DNA from: JBFHDX01 sp041584475
Lineage (GTDB): Bacteria > Pseudomonadota > Alphaproteobacteria > UBA8366 > JADFVY01
Reading direction: 5' to 3'
Assembly (NCBI GenBank): GCA_041584475.1
Contig: JBFHDX010000038.1
Coordinates: 1 to 30,051, forward strand
Length of the DNA: 30,051 nucleotides
The translations under genes and the position numbers were made by a program. Shown piece by piece: positions 8,106 through 14,730 of this stretch. The stretch's first letter is position 1, and each line of letters begins with the position of its first letter. The notes beneath the pieces are model-generated. The model did not search any database, was not told the origin of the DNA, and saw nothing but the letters and a program-made list of their open reading frames with translations.

Positions 8106-8759
8106 TCAGCCCCCCTTCTTCACGTCGGCCGCCACTTCCTCCATCAGGTCCTCGGCCTCGTGGCTGGCGATGATGGTGTCGTACTCGGCAGTCAGCACCT
8201 TCCAGCCGACCTGCACGAAACGGAAGGTCAGCAGGAGAAGCCCCAGCGGCAGCGCGGCGTAGGGAATGAACCGCGGCATTTTCTCGTAGGCCTCGCCCTG
8301 GTTCATCGGACCCTCGATGAAGCGCAGGAAGTCGAGCATGGGGATGTCGTTGACCTCGTACCAGGCCTGGTCCTTGAGCGTGCCGTCGAGCATCGGCAGC
8401 GCGGCGAAGGGCGCCCAGTAGTTCCACGAACCGATCAGCAGCAGCACGCTGAAGACGAGCGAGGCGCCCACCGACAGCATGACGAGGCCGCGCCGCAGGC
8501 CCGGCGACACAGCGTTGAGCACGATGTCGACGCCGAGATGGGCGCGCACCTTGACGCAGTAGGAGGCGCCGATCAGGACGAGCCAGGCGAACAGGAACAC
8601 GGTCGATTCCAGCGCCCACAGGATGTTCGCATTGAAGATGTAGCGCGCGATGACGTTGGCGAAGGTGATCACCGTCATGAGCCCGAGGATGACCGCGATC
8701 AGCGTCTCCTCGATATCGTTGATCACGCGCCCGAGCTTCGTTTTCGGCTCGTAGTGCAT
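8106..8759 (-). CDS. dctQ: TRAP transporter small permease, DctQ type (system 1)
   Basis: A 217-residue membrane protein with four hydrophobic segments (about 15-37, 45-65, 90-112, 168-190), the small subunit that docks on DctM. FANVIARYIFN and WALESTVFLFAWLVLIGASY are typical DctQ segments. A long hydrophilic insert between segments 3 and 4 (about 115-165) makes it larger than minimal DctQ proteins (~160-180 residues), which is common in the C4-dicarboxylate group. The ATG at 8759 has a G-rich ribosome site (GGGGGG) about 8 bases upstream. The gene lies between dctP (81 bases upstream, with a strong hairpin in the gap) and dctM (3 bases downstream). Confidence 0.92.
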   Translation of the reverse strand: MHYEPKTKLGRVINDIEETLIAVILGLMTVITFANVIARYIFNANILWALESTVFLFAWLVLIGASYCVKVRAHLGVDIVLNAVSPGLRRGLVMLSVGASLVFSVLLLIGSWNYWAPFAALPMLDGTLKDQAWYEVNDIPMLDFLRFIEGPMNQGEAYEKMPRFIPYAALPLGLLLLTFRFVQVGWKVLTAEYDTIIASHEAEDLMEEVAADVKKGG

Positions 8760-8796
8760 GGCTCGGCCCCCCAGCCCAGCGGTTGCGCAGGAACTG

Positions 8797-8822
8797 GCGC
8801 GGCCCGGTTGCCCGGACCGCGC
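8797..8822 (-). other. Hairpin between dctP and dctQ (system 1)
   Basis: An 11-bp stem (8797-8807 with 8812-8822, one G-U pair) closed by a GCAA tetraloop on the transcribed strand. No T-tract follows, so it is better read as an mRNA 3'-end protector or processing element that keeps binding-protein mRNA in excess over permease mRNA than as a simple terminator. Confidence 0.6.
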
Positions 8823-8840
8823 GTGTCCCGTTATCGATTG

Positions 8841-9845
8841 TCAGTTTGTCGCGTTGGAGGCCTGTGCGGCCCTGATCAGATCGTCGCCGATGTCGCCCTC
8901 GAACTTACCCCATACGGGCTTCATCGCCGCCACCCACTTGGTCCGCTGCTGCGGCGTGAGCGTGCGGATGACGCCGCCGGCAGCGATGATCGCTTCCTTG
9001 GCTTCCTCGTTGACGCGGTTCGATTCGGCGTTGCGGGCCTCGGTGACCTCGTCGAGGATGGTCTTGAACTGGGTGCGGACGTCGGCCGGCAGTTTCTCCC
9101 ACCAATCGGTGGAGGTGACGACCAGATAGTCGATGATGCCGTGGTTGGTCTCGGTGATGCCGTCCTGCACCTCGAAGAACTTCTGGCCGTAGATGTTGGA
9201 CCAGGTGTTTTCCTGGCCGTCGACGACGCCGGTCTGCAGCGCACCATAGACCTCGGAGAACGCCATCTTCTGCGGATTGGCCTTGAGCGCCTCCATCTGC
9301 GCCACCAGCACGTCGGAAGGCTGGACGCGGAACTTGAGCCCGGCGGCGTCCGCCGGCTCGAGCAGCGGCTTGCTGGCCGACATCTGCTTCATGCCGTTGT
9401 GCCAGAAGGCGAGGCCCTGGAGGCCGCGGCGGCGCATCGAATCCTTCAGCTTCTGGCCGTCCGCGGAACTCTGGAACCGGTCGACCGCGTTCACGTCGTC
9501 GAACACGAAGGGCAGGTCGAACAGCCGGAACTTCTTGGTGAACTTCTCGAACTTGGACAGCGACGGAGCCGCCAGCTGCACGTCGCCGGCGAGCATCGCC
9601 TCGAGCACCTGGTCGTCGTTGTAGAGCTGCGAGTTTGGGAAGACCTCCATGCAGGCCTTGCCGTTCATCTCATCGTTCACGCGCTGCGCCAGAAGCGAAG
9701 CGGCGATGCCCTTCGGGTGCTTGTCGGCATTGGTGACGTGGCTGAATTTTATCTTGATCTCCCCCGCCTCGCAGGCCGCGAGTGCGGTGTTCGCAGAAAA
9801 GGCCAGCGCCACGGCGGTGGCGGCGGCAACGGTCAGGAAACGCAT
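8841..9845 (-). CDS. dctP: TRAP transporter solute-binding protein, DctP type (system 1)
   Basis: A 334-residue periplasmic binding protein. The signal peptide has its core at 4-20 and ALA-A cleavage near 23. Family marks are KIKFSHVTNADKHPKG, FPNSQLYNDDQVLEAMLAGDVQLAAPS, the ligand-carboxylate-binding Arg173 in LKFRVQPS, and MAFSEVYGALQTGVVDGQEN. The sequence fits the C4-dicarboxylate DctP group, suggesting malate, succinate or fumarate. The start has a very good GGGAGG site. It is the first gene of the operon; no DctB/DctD sensor pair lies next to it, so any regulator is elsewhere. Its substrate is inferred by family only. Confidence 0.94.
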   Translation of the reverse strand: MRFLTVAAATAVALAFSANTALAACEAGEIKIKFSHVTNADKHPKGIAASLLAQRVNDEMNGKACMEVFPNSQLYNDDQVLEAMLAGDVQLAAPSLSKFEKFTKKFRLFDLPFVFDDVNAVDRFQSSADGQKLKDSMRRRGLQGLAFWHNGMKQMSASKPLLEPADAAGLKFRVQPSDVLVAQMEALKANPQKMAFSEVYGALQTGVVDGQENTWSNIYGQKFFEVQDGITETNHGIIDYLVVTSTDWWEKLPADVRTQFKTILDEVTEARNAESNRVNEEAKEAIIAAGGVIRTLTPQQRTKWVAAMKPVWGKFEGDIGDDLIRAAQASNATN

Positions 9846-9879
9846 TTCTACCTCCCGTAGGTCGCGTTGAAATCAGTCT

Positions 9880-9904
9880 CGCCCGGTCTTTGCAACGCCG
9901 GGCG
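9880..9904 (-). other. Leader hairpin of the dctP operon
   Basis: CGCCCGG (9880-9886) and CCGGGCG (9898-9904) pair across an 11-base loop, 35 bases before the dctP start. It lies in the presumed 5' leader and may be an mRNA structure. I found no convincing promoter between it and 9990. Confidence 0.35.
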
Positions 9905-9979
9905 GAGCACCAAGTGGAGGCAGTGTAGACAAGATCGCGGCTTTCGCACGAAAAAAAACCGTAACATGGGTAGTGACAA

Positions 9980-9997
9980 GCAGCCGCCGGCGGCTGC
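9980..9997. other. 18-bp perfect palindrome between dctP and the MCP gene
   Basis: GCAGCCGCCGGCGGCTGC is its own reverse complement. It lies upstream of the dctP operon and downstream of the MCP terminator (both minus strand), so it could be a second stop hairpin for the MCP mRNA or a regulator site for dctP. Confidence 0.4.
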
Positions 9998-10023
9998 ACG
10001 GCGTGCCCCGCCTGGTGCCCAGG

Positions 10024-10051
10024 AAAGAAGGGCCGCCCTGCTCGGCGGCCC
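10024..10051 (-). terminator. Rho-independent terminator of the first MCP gene
   Basis: On the minus strand, GGGCCGCC (10051-10044) and GGCGGCCC (10037-10030) form an 8-bp GC stem with a 6-base loop. It is followed by the T-rich CTTCTTTCC and lies 37 bases after the MCP stop codon. Confidence 0.65.
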
Positions 10052-10087
10052 AATCGATGCCGGGACGCGCGTCCGCGGGGGCGCGCG

Positions 10088-11746
10088 TCAGCCGCGGATC
10101 TCGTTGAGGAAGCGGTCGACCTCGCCGCGCAGGCTTTCCGCCTGCCGCGCCATCTCTTCGGATGCGGAAAGCACCTGGCTCGCCGCCATGCCCGTCTCAC
10201 CGGCCGCCCGGCTGACGGCTTCGATGTTCTGGTTGACCGACTGCGTGCCTTTCGCCGCCTGCTGGACGTTGCGGGCGATCTCCTGCGTCGACACGCCCTG
10301 CTCCTCGACCGCGGACGCGATCGTCGTCGAGATGTCGTTGATCTCGCCGATGATGCCGCGGATACGCTGAATGGCCTCGACCGCGCCCGCCGTCTCGCCC
10401 TGCACGGCGGAGATCTGCTTCGCGATCTCGTCGGTCGCCTTGGCGGTCTGGTTGGCGAGGTTCTTGACCTCCTGGGCGACGACGGCGAAGCCCTTGCCGG
10501 CCTCTCCGGCGCGCGCCGCCTCGATCGTCGCGTTCAGCGCCAGCAGGTTGGTCTGGCCGGCGATGTCGTTGATGAGGTTGATCACCTCACCGATGCGGCT
10601 CGCCGCGTCGGCCAGGCCCTGCACCGTCTGGTTGGTGGCCTCGGCCTCGTCGACCGCGGAGGCGGCGATCTTCGTCGACTGGCTCACCTGGCGGCCGATT
10701 TCCGAGATCGACGCCGACATCTGCTCGACCGTCGCCGACACCGTCTGCACATTCGTCGTCGCCTCGTCGGAGGCCGTGGCGACGGTCGCCGATTGCTGGC
10801 TGGTCTCCTCGGCGTTGGCCGACATCTGCTGGGCCGTGGCCTGCATCTCGGTCGCCGACGACGAGACGCCGTCGACGACCTCCTTGACCGACTTCTCGAA
10901 GCGGTCGGCCAACTCCCGCAACGTCTTGCGCTTCTCCTCCTCGCTGCGCTCCTGCGAGTCCGCCTTCTCGGCCTCGAGCTTCTGCTTCTCGACGGCGTTC
11001 TCGCGGAAAATCTGCACCGCCTGCGCCATCGCGCCGATCTCGTCGGTGCGATCCATCCCGGGAATGCGCACTTCGAGGTCACCGTCGGCAAGTGCCGTCA
11101 TGACGCGCGTCATGCGCGTCAGCGGTTGGCCGACCAAGCTCTGCACGAGCAGCAGCAGCACCGCGATCGAGATCGCCAGTGCGGCGACGCCGACGAATGT
11201 CTGGGTCGCGATGCTGCCGTCGACCGCCTCGTTCAGCGCCTGCAACCCGTAGACGACGACGAGCGTGCCGACAAGCGTGTCACCGCTCATCACCGGCGAG
11301 GCGGCGATCATGTAGTCGCCGTCCTGATGTACCAGCGTCCTGTCGCTGTTGCGGGCCCGGCCTTCCATGACGCCGATCTGCTTGGCATCGACGGCAAGCC
11401 CGTCCTTCGCCTCGTACGCCGACACGACGTTGCCCGACGCGTCGAACACCATGAGGCGCGAGACCTCATAGGCGTTGCTGGCGACGAACTCCTCGTAGGC
11501 GTCCTTGACCGCCTCGACGCGGCCCCAGCGCAGGCCGCCGGAGACGCGGACCGCGAGCTGGTGCGTTATGACCTCGCGGAACCCGGTCGACATCTTCAGC
11601 ATGTTCGCCTTGTGCTGTGTCGCCGAGAAGAACACCAGCGCGCCCATGCCGATGAGGATCATCGCCGCGAGCCTGCTGGCGACCTTGAGGCCGATTCGCG
11701 AGCGCCGGGCCCCCGACAACCCGACGGAGATCGACACGTCCTTCAT
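10088..11746 (-). CDS. Methyl-accepting chemotaxis protein with periplasmic Cache-like sensor
   Basis: A 552-residue transducer that senses a ligand outside the inner membrane and controls CheA. Order: TM1 about 22-42; periplasmic domain about 43-182 with a single-Cache look (LMVFDASGNVVSAYE, then MIAASPVMSGDTLVGTLVVVYG); TM2 about 183-206; HAMP about 203-255; then the long MCP signalling coiled coil. The conserved hairpin tip DIAGQTNLLALNATIEAARAG and GKGFAVVAQEVKNLANQT are intact. No C-terminal CheR-docking pentapeptide is present. The ATG at 11746 has GGGAGGG 8 bases upstream. The Cache gene lies upstream on the same strand with a strong hairpin between. The ligand is unknown. Confidence 0.93.
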   Translation of the reverse strand: MKDVSISVGLSGARRSRIGLKVASRLAAMILIGMGALVFFSATQHKANMLKMSTGFREVITHQLAVRVSGGLRWGRVEAVKDAYEEFVASNAYEVSRLMVFDASGNVVSAYEAKDGLAVDAKQIGVMEGRARNSDRTLVHQDGDYMIAASPVMSGDTLVGTLVVVYGLQALNEAVDGSIATQTFVGVAALAISIAVLLLLVQSLVGQPLTRMTRVMTALADGDLEVRIPGMDRTDEIGAMAQAVQIFRENAVEKQKLEAEKADSQERSEEEKRKTLRELADRFEKSVKEVVDGVSSSATEMQATAQQMSANAEETSQQSATVATASDEATTNVQTVSATVEQMSASISEIGRQVSQSTKIAASAVDEAEATNQTVQGLADAASRIGEVINLINDIAGQTNLLALNATIEAARAGEAGKGFAVVAQEVKNLANQTAKATDEIAKQISAVQGETAGAVEAIQRIRGIIGEINDISTTIASAVEEQGVSTQEIARNVQQAAKGTQSVNQNIEAVSRAAGETGMAASQVLSASEEMARQAESLRGEVDRFLNEIRG

Positions 11747-11779
11747 TGTTGTTCCCTCCCACCCATCGTGCGGTCCCGC

Positions 11780-11813
11780 GCCGTCCGGCGGCCGTTTTCG
11801 GCCGCCGGACGGC
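11780..11813 (-). other. 14-bp perfect stem-loop between the Cache and MCP genes
   Basis: The arms 11780-11793 and 11800-11813 are perfect reverse complements around a 6-base loop. On the transcribed minus strand the loop reads GAAAAC and no T-run follows, so it may stabilise the Cache mRNA 3' end or separate the two messages rather than simply terminate. It starts 34 bases after the Cache stop. Confidence 0.6.
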
Positions 11814-11847
11814 ATGCAGTGGACCGCATTCGATTCAGGATCCGGCC

Positions 11848-12441
11848 CTAGCGGAGCATATCGACATTGATGCCGACCGTGACCGCTCCGAGAACCTCAC
11901 CCGTCGCCGGATCGGTGACCGGCACGCTGAGCTGCGACTGGAACGTCTGGGTCGACTCGTCGAATTCGATGTCGTCGATCAGGACCGACCCGGCGCCGGC
12001 GAGGTACGTCTTCTGCCATTTCGCCTCGTCGCCCTGCCAGTAGTCCGACGTCATGTCGCTCTGGCCGACGTTGAGTCCCTTGTTGTCCATGACGAAGATC
12101 TCGGTATACAGGCCGCGCGCGTCGTTCTTGAAGCCGCCGAGATAGCGCGACAGATCCCGCGCAAGGATGGCATCGATCATCGGGCGGCTGTTCGACTTGG
12201 TCTCGGCCCGCCACTGCTTGTCGAGCCGGTCGATCTCCGCGTCGCCGATCGTCGCATTCTGCGCGTTCTGCTCCTTGACCGCCCCGATGACACGCGGGTC
12301 GCTGGCCAGCGCCTTGATGTTCGGCAGGATCTGGCTCTCGATCAATCCGACATGATCCTGCGCTGCACCGGCCGGTGCGGCGACGACCAGAGCACTGATG
12401 GCAAGCCCGAAGGCGACGCGTAGGCAAATTCGCTTCGTCAT
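11848..12441 (-). CDS. Stand-alone periplasmic Cache (PDC) sensor-domain protein
   Basis: A 197-residue secreted protein: signal peptide (about 1-27, cleavage near AGAAQ), then a single Cache/PDC-like domain. Marks are an N-terminal helix (VGLIESQILPNIKALASDPRV), then YTEIFVMDNKGLNVGQSDMTSDYWQGDEAKWQ and FQSQLSVPVTDPATGEVLGAVTVGINVDMLR, the usual ligand-pocket strands of Cache domains. It has no transmembrane or output domain, unlike ordinary chemoreceptors, so it would act free in the periplasm, perhaps passing a ligand signal to a receptor such as the neighbouring MCPs; that is inference. GAGGA lies 8 bases before the ATG. A perfect CtrA-type box is 115 bases upstream. Confidence 0.85.
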   Translation of the reverse strand: MTKRICLRVAFGLAISALVVAAPAGAAQDHVGLIESQILPNIKALASDPRVIGAVKEQNAQNATIGDAEIDRLDKQWRAETKSNSRPMIDAILARDLSRYLGGFKNDARGLYTEIFVMDNKGLNVGQSDMTSDYWQGDEAKWQKTYLAGAGSVLIDDIEFDESTQTFQSQLSVPVTDPATGEVLGAVTVGINVDMLR

Positions 12442-12555
12442 AACAGCATTCCTCGAAGAACTGTTGCGTCAACGATTCGCGCAACGACCGCCGAAAGACG
12501 GGGGTCGCGCACGAAATCCGGTAACCCTGAGTTGACTAAACCTATCGGAGCACCG

Positions 12556-12571
12556 TTAAGCCACGGTTAAC
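12556..12571 (-). promoter_or_regulatory. CtrA-type binding site upstream of the Cache gene
   Basis: TTAA-GCCACGG-TTAAC on the plus strand and TTAA-CCGTGGC-TTAAC on the minus strand: a perfect match to the known CtrA full site (TTAA-N7-TTAA) in both directions. It lies about 115 bases before the Cache start. In many alphaproteobacteria CtrA controls motility and chemotaxis genes, which fits this neighbourhood. Confidence 0.65.
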
Positions 12572-12607
12572 AGGCAGGACGAAAAATAATACGAGCGGCG
12601 TGTTTTC

Positions 12608-12637
12608 TTGACGTCGCAATGTTGTTTGCGCACTAAT
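12608..12637 (+). promoter_or_regulatory. Promoter-like element for a possible small RNA
   Basis: TTGACG (12608-12613), an 18-base spacer, then ACTAAT (12632-12637), in an AT-rich block unlike the surrounding DNA. It faces away from the Cache gene and into a gene-free stretch that ends in a hairpin, so the product would be a non-coding transcript. Confidence 0.4.
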
Positions 12638-12643
12638 GATAAA

Positions 12644-12769
12644 TCGTGATAATTATTCGTGCACCAATTACTTGCAATCTACAAAGATTCCAATGTGCCG
12701 GGCCGGTTGGGATATCCTGGTTGCAACGCCATCGGCAGGCGCCGTCGCGTGACGGCGCCTATACCTTTT
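12644..12769 (+). ncRNA. Candidate small RNA of about 126 nt
   Basis: Inferred from a promoter-like pair (12608-12637) and a perfect 10-bp hairpin (12737-12746 with 12751-12760, loop GCGT) followed by ATACCTTTTG, which resembles a Rho-independent terminator on the plus strand. No good open frame with a ribosome site lies within. The alternative is that the hairpin only ends the minus-strand MCP mRNA, whose stop codon is 53 bases away; on that side no T-run follows. Confidence 0.3.
12737..12769 (+). terminator. Hairpin with T-rich tail
   Basis: AGGCGCCGTC and GACGGCGCCT form a perfect 10-bp stem around GCGT, followed on the plus strand by ATACCTTTTG. It could end a plus-strand small RNA or serve as a stop for the second MCP mRNA from the other side. 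Confidence 0.5.
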
Positions 12770-12812
12770 GGATCAGCTTGAGGGGCGGGGCCGATAGCCT
12801 ACCGCCAAAGGG

Positions 12813-14495
12813 TCAGTCGGCGCGGATTTCCTTGAGGAAGCGCTCGATCTCGCCGCGCAGGCCGTCGGCCTGACGGGCCATTTCCTGCGACGCGCCGAGC
12901 ACCTGCTCGGAGGCGCTTCCGGTCTCGCGGGCGGCCTTGCTGACGGCCTCGATGTTCTCGTTCACCGCGCGGGTGCCGCGCGCCGCCTGCTGCACGTTGC
13001 GGGCGATCTCCTGCGTCGACACGCCCTGCTCCTCGACCGCGGACGCGATCGTCGTCGCGATATCGTTCACCTCGCGGATGATCTCGCGGATCTTCTCGAT
13101 CGCGCTCACCGCGCCCTCGGTCTCCTCCTGGACCGCGGTGATCTGCTGCGAGATCTCCTCGGTCGCGCGCGCCGTCTGGTTGGCGAGGTTCTTGACCTCC
13201 TGGGCGACGACGGCGAAGCCCTTGCCGGCTTCGCCGGCCCGCGCCGCCTCGATCGTCGCGTTCAGCGCCAGCAGGTTGGTCTGGCCGGCGATGTCGTTGA
13301 TCAGCTTGACGACGTCGCCGATCTTCGATGCCGCCTCGGAGAGCCCCTGCACGGTCATGTTGGTCGATTCCGCCTCGTGCAGCGCGTTGCCGGCGATCAC
13401 CGCCGACTGGTTGACCTGGCGGCCGATCTCGGCGATCGAGGCACTGAGCTGCTCGGCCGTGGCGGCGACCGTCTGCACGTTCGTCGTCGCCTCCTCGGAT
13501 GCCGAGGCGACGTTCGCCGATTGCCGGCTGGTCTCGTCCGCCGTCGACGACATCTGCTGCGCCGTCGCCTGCATCTCGGTCGCTGCCGACGACACGCTGT
13601 CGACGACCTGCTTCACCGAGCGCTCGAACCGTTCGGCGATGATCATCGTCGATTGCCGCCGCTCCTCGTCCGCCCGCTCCTGCGCGACGGCCCGTTCCTG
13701 CTCCAGGCGCTGCTTCTCGACGGCGTTGTCGCGGAAGGTCTGCACCGCCTCGACCATGACCCCGACCTCGTCCTCGCGCCCGATGTCGGTGATCTCGATC
13801 TCGGTGCGGCCGGCGGCGAGTTGCGTCATGACGCCGGAAAGCCGGTAGAGCGGCGCAACCACGCTGCGGGCGATGATGGTCAGTACGATGAGCAGGCCAA
13901 TCATGGCGCCGAGGCCGGCGATGAGCGAGCGGGTCGAGAAACCCGCCACGGTCGAGTCGAGCGAGGTCTGCGACTGGATCGCCTCGCGCGCCACGAACGC
14001 ATGCAGGTCGCCGAGCAGCTCGCGCAGCTCGTCGCCGTACGAATCGATGTCGTCGTCGAGCCGCCGGAACACCTCGTCGCCGGCGCGGGCCTCGACAGCC
14101 TGCACGAGCTCGACGCGAACCACGCGGTCCAGATCGTCGGTCAGCTGCACCACCCGCTTGGCGAGTTCGGAGCGCCGCGCGCGCCTGGCAATCATCTCGA
14201 TCATCGGCCGCTGCTGGCGCAGCGCCTCGATCGCATTGTCCATGACCTGCAGGCGCTCCTCGTACACATAGCCATCGGCGGCGTCGACGATCGAATCCAT
14301 CGCCGCCAGCACGAGCCGAGCCGCGTCGACGCGCAGATTGCTGAGGAGCTCGGCCTCGGCCAGCATCAGCTTGTTCTCGACCGTGACGTCGTTGACGTGT
14401 CTGCTGGCGTTCCACGAGATCGCGACGGGCACGGCGATGGCGACGATGGCGACCACCCCCATCAGGATCAGTTTCGACTTGATCGTCAGCTTCAT
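12813..14495 (-). CDS. Methyl-accepting chemotaxis protein with helical periplasmic domain
   Basis: A 560-residue transducer. TM1 is about 8-28; the periplasmic part (about 29-188) is rich in long charged heptad-like helices, resembling four-helix-bundle sensors rather than a Cache fold; TM2 about 189-210; HAMP about 211-262; then the MCP signalling domain with an intact DIAGQTNLLALNATIEAARAG tip. The cytoplasmic half is nearly the same as that of the MCP at 10088-11746, even at DNA level, while the sensors are unrelated. The ATG at 14495 starts a normal TM1; a GGGAGC ribosome site lies about 9 bases upstream. A CtrA-type box is 147 bases upstream. The ligand is unknown. Confidence 0.92.
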   Translation of the reverse strand: MKLTIKSKLILMGVVAIVAIAVPVAISWNASRHVNDVTVENKLMLAEAELLSNLRVDAARLVLAAMDSIVDAADGYVYEERLQVMDNAIEALRQQRPMIEMIARRARRSELAKRVVQLTDDLDRVVRVELVQAVEARAGDEVFRRLDDDIDSYGDELRELLGDLHAFVAREAIQSQTSLDSTVAGFSTRSLIAGLGAMIGLLIVLTIIARSVVAPLYRLSGVMTQLAAGRTEIEITDIGREDEVGVMVEAVQTFRDNAVEKQRLEQERAVAQERADEERRQSTMIIAERFERSVKQVVDSVSSAATEMQATAQQMSSTADETSRQSANVASASEEATTNVQTVAATAEQLSASIAEIGRQVNQSAVIAGNALHEAESTNMTVQGLSEAASKIGDVVKLINDIAGQTNLLALNATIEAARAGEAGKGFAVVAQEVKNLANQTARATEEISQQITAVQEETEGAVSAIEKIREIIREVNDIATTIASAVEEQGVSTQEIARNVQQAARGTRAVNENIEAVSKAARETGSASEQVLGASQEMARQADGLRGEIERFLKEIRAD

Positions 14496-14641
14496 GCCGA
14501 GATGCTCCCGCTGGCCGGACAGCCATCCCCCCCGCGCCCCGGCTGTCAGCCCGGCGCGGGGCGGCGCGACGGCCGGGGTGGCGGCCACGCGCTGCTACGG
14601 AACACGCTGCCCGATACCGAGCGAACGTTGCCCGACCTCGC

Positions 14642-14656
14642 TTAAGAACGGGTTAA
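14642..14656 (-). promoter_or_regulatory. CtrA-type binding site upstream of the second MCP gene
   Basis: TTAA-GAACGGG-TTAA (minus strand TTAA-CCCGTTC-TTAA), a perfect TTAA-N7-TTAA CtrA site about 147 bases before the MCP start, in an otherwise gene-free 235-bp stretch. With the box at 12556-12571, two of the three chemosensory genes carry the same site. Confidence 0.62.
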
Positions 14657-14730
14657 ATTTCCCGGGTTTTGCTTCCGATTTATGCGCCCGATGCGGCGCG
14701 CCGGGAGTTCCCGGCAAGGCGGTCGCCGCG

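Larger units (their letters stand above)
12442..12812. other. 371-bp intergenic region, AT-rich in the middle
   Basis: Separates the Cache gene and the second MCP gene (both minus strand). It holds a CtrA-type box at 12556-12571, an AT-rich block at about 12575-12690, a plus-strand promoter-like pair at 12608-12637 and a strong hairpin at 12737-12760. A 75-codon plus-strand frame here runs into the antisense of the MCP gene and is not believed. Confidence 0.7.

Noticed and set aside
7509..9860. A 783-codon plus-strand frame opposite the first TRAP operon.
   Set aside because: It covers dctM, dctQ and dctP in antisense and has the same charged, domain-free composition; the minus-strand genes are certain.
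9846..9990. A search for a sigma-54 promoter upstream of the first dctP, since many dct operons use one.
   Set aside because: GG and TTGCA elements are present but their spacing is far from the required 12 bases between GG and GC, and no DctD gene is near.
12646..12873. A 75-codon plus-strand frame in the 371-bp intergenic region.
   Set aside because: It has no ribosome site and its end lies antisense within the MCP gene; composition is not protein-like.
14700..14715. GCCGGGAGTTCCCGGC hairpin after the CoA-transferase gene as terminator.
   Set aside because: The stem is short (6-7 bp) and no T-run follows on the minus strand, so it cannot be called a terminator with confidence.
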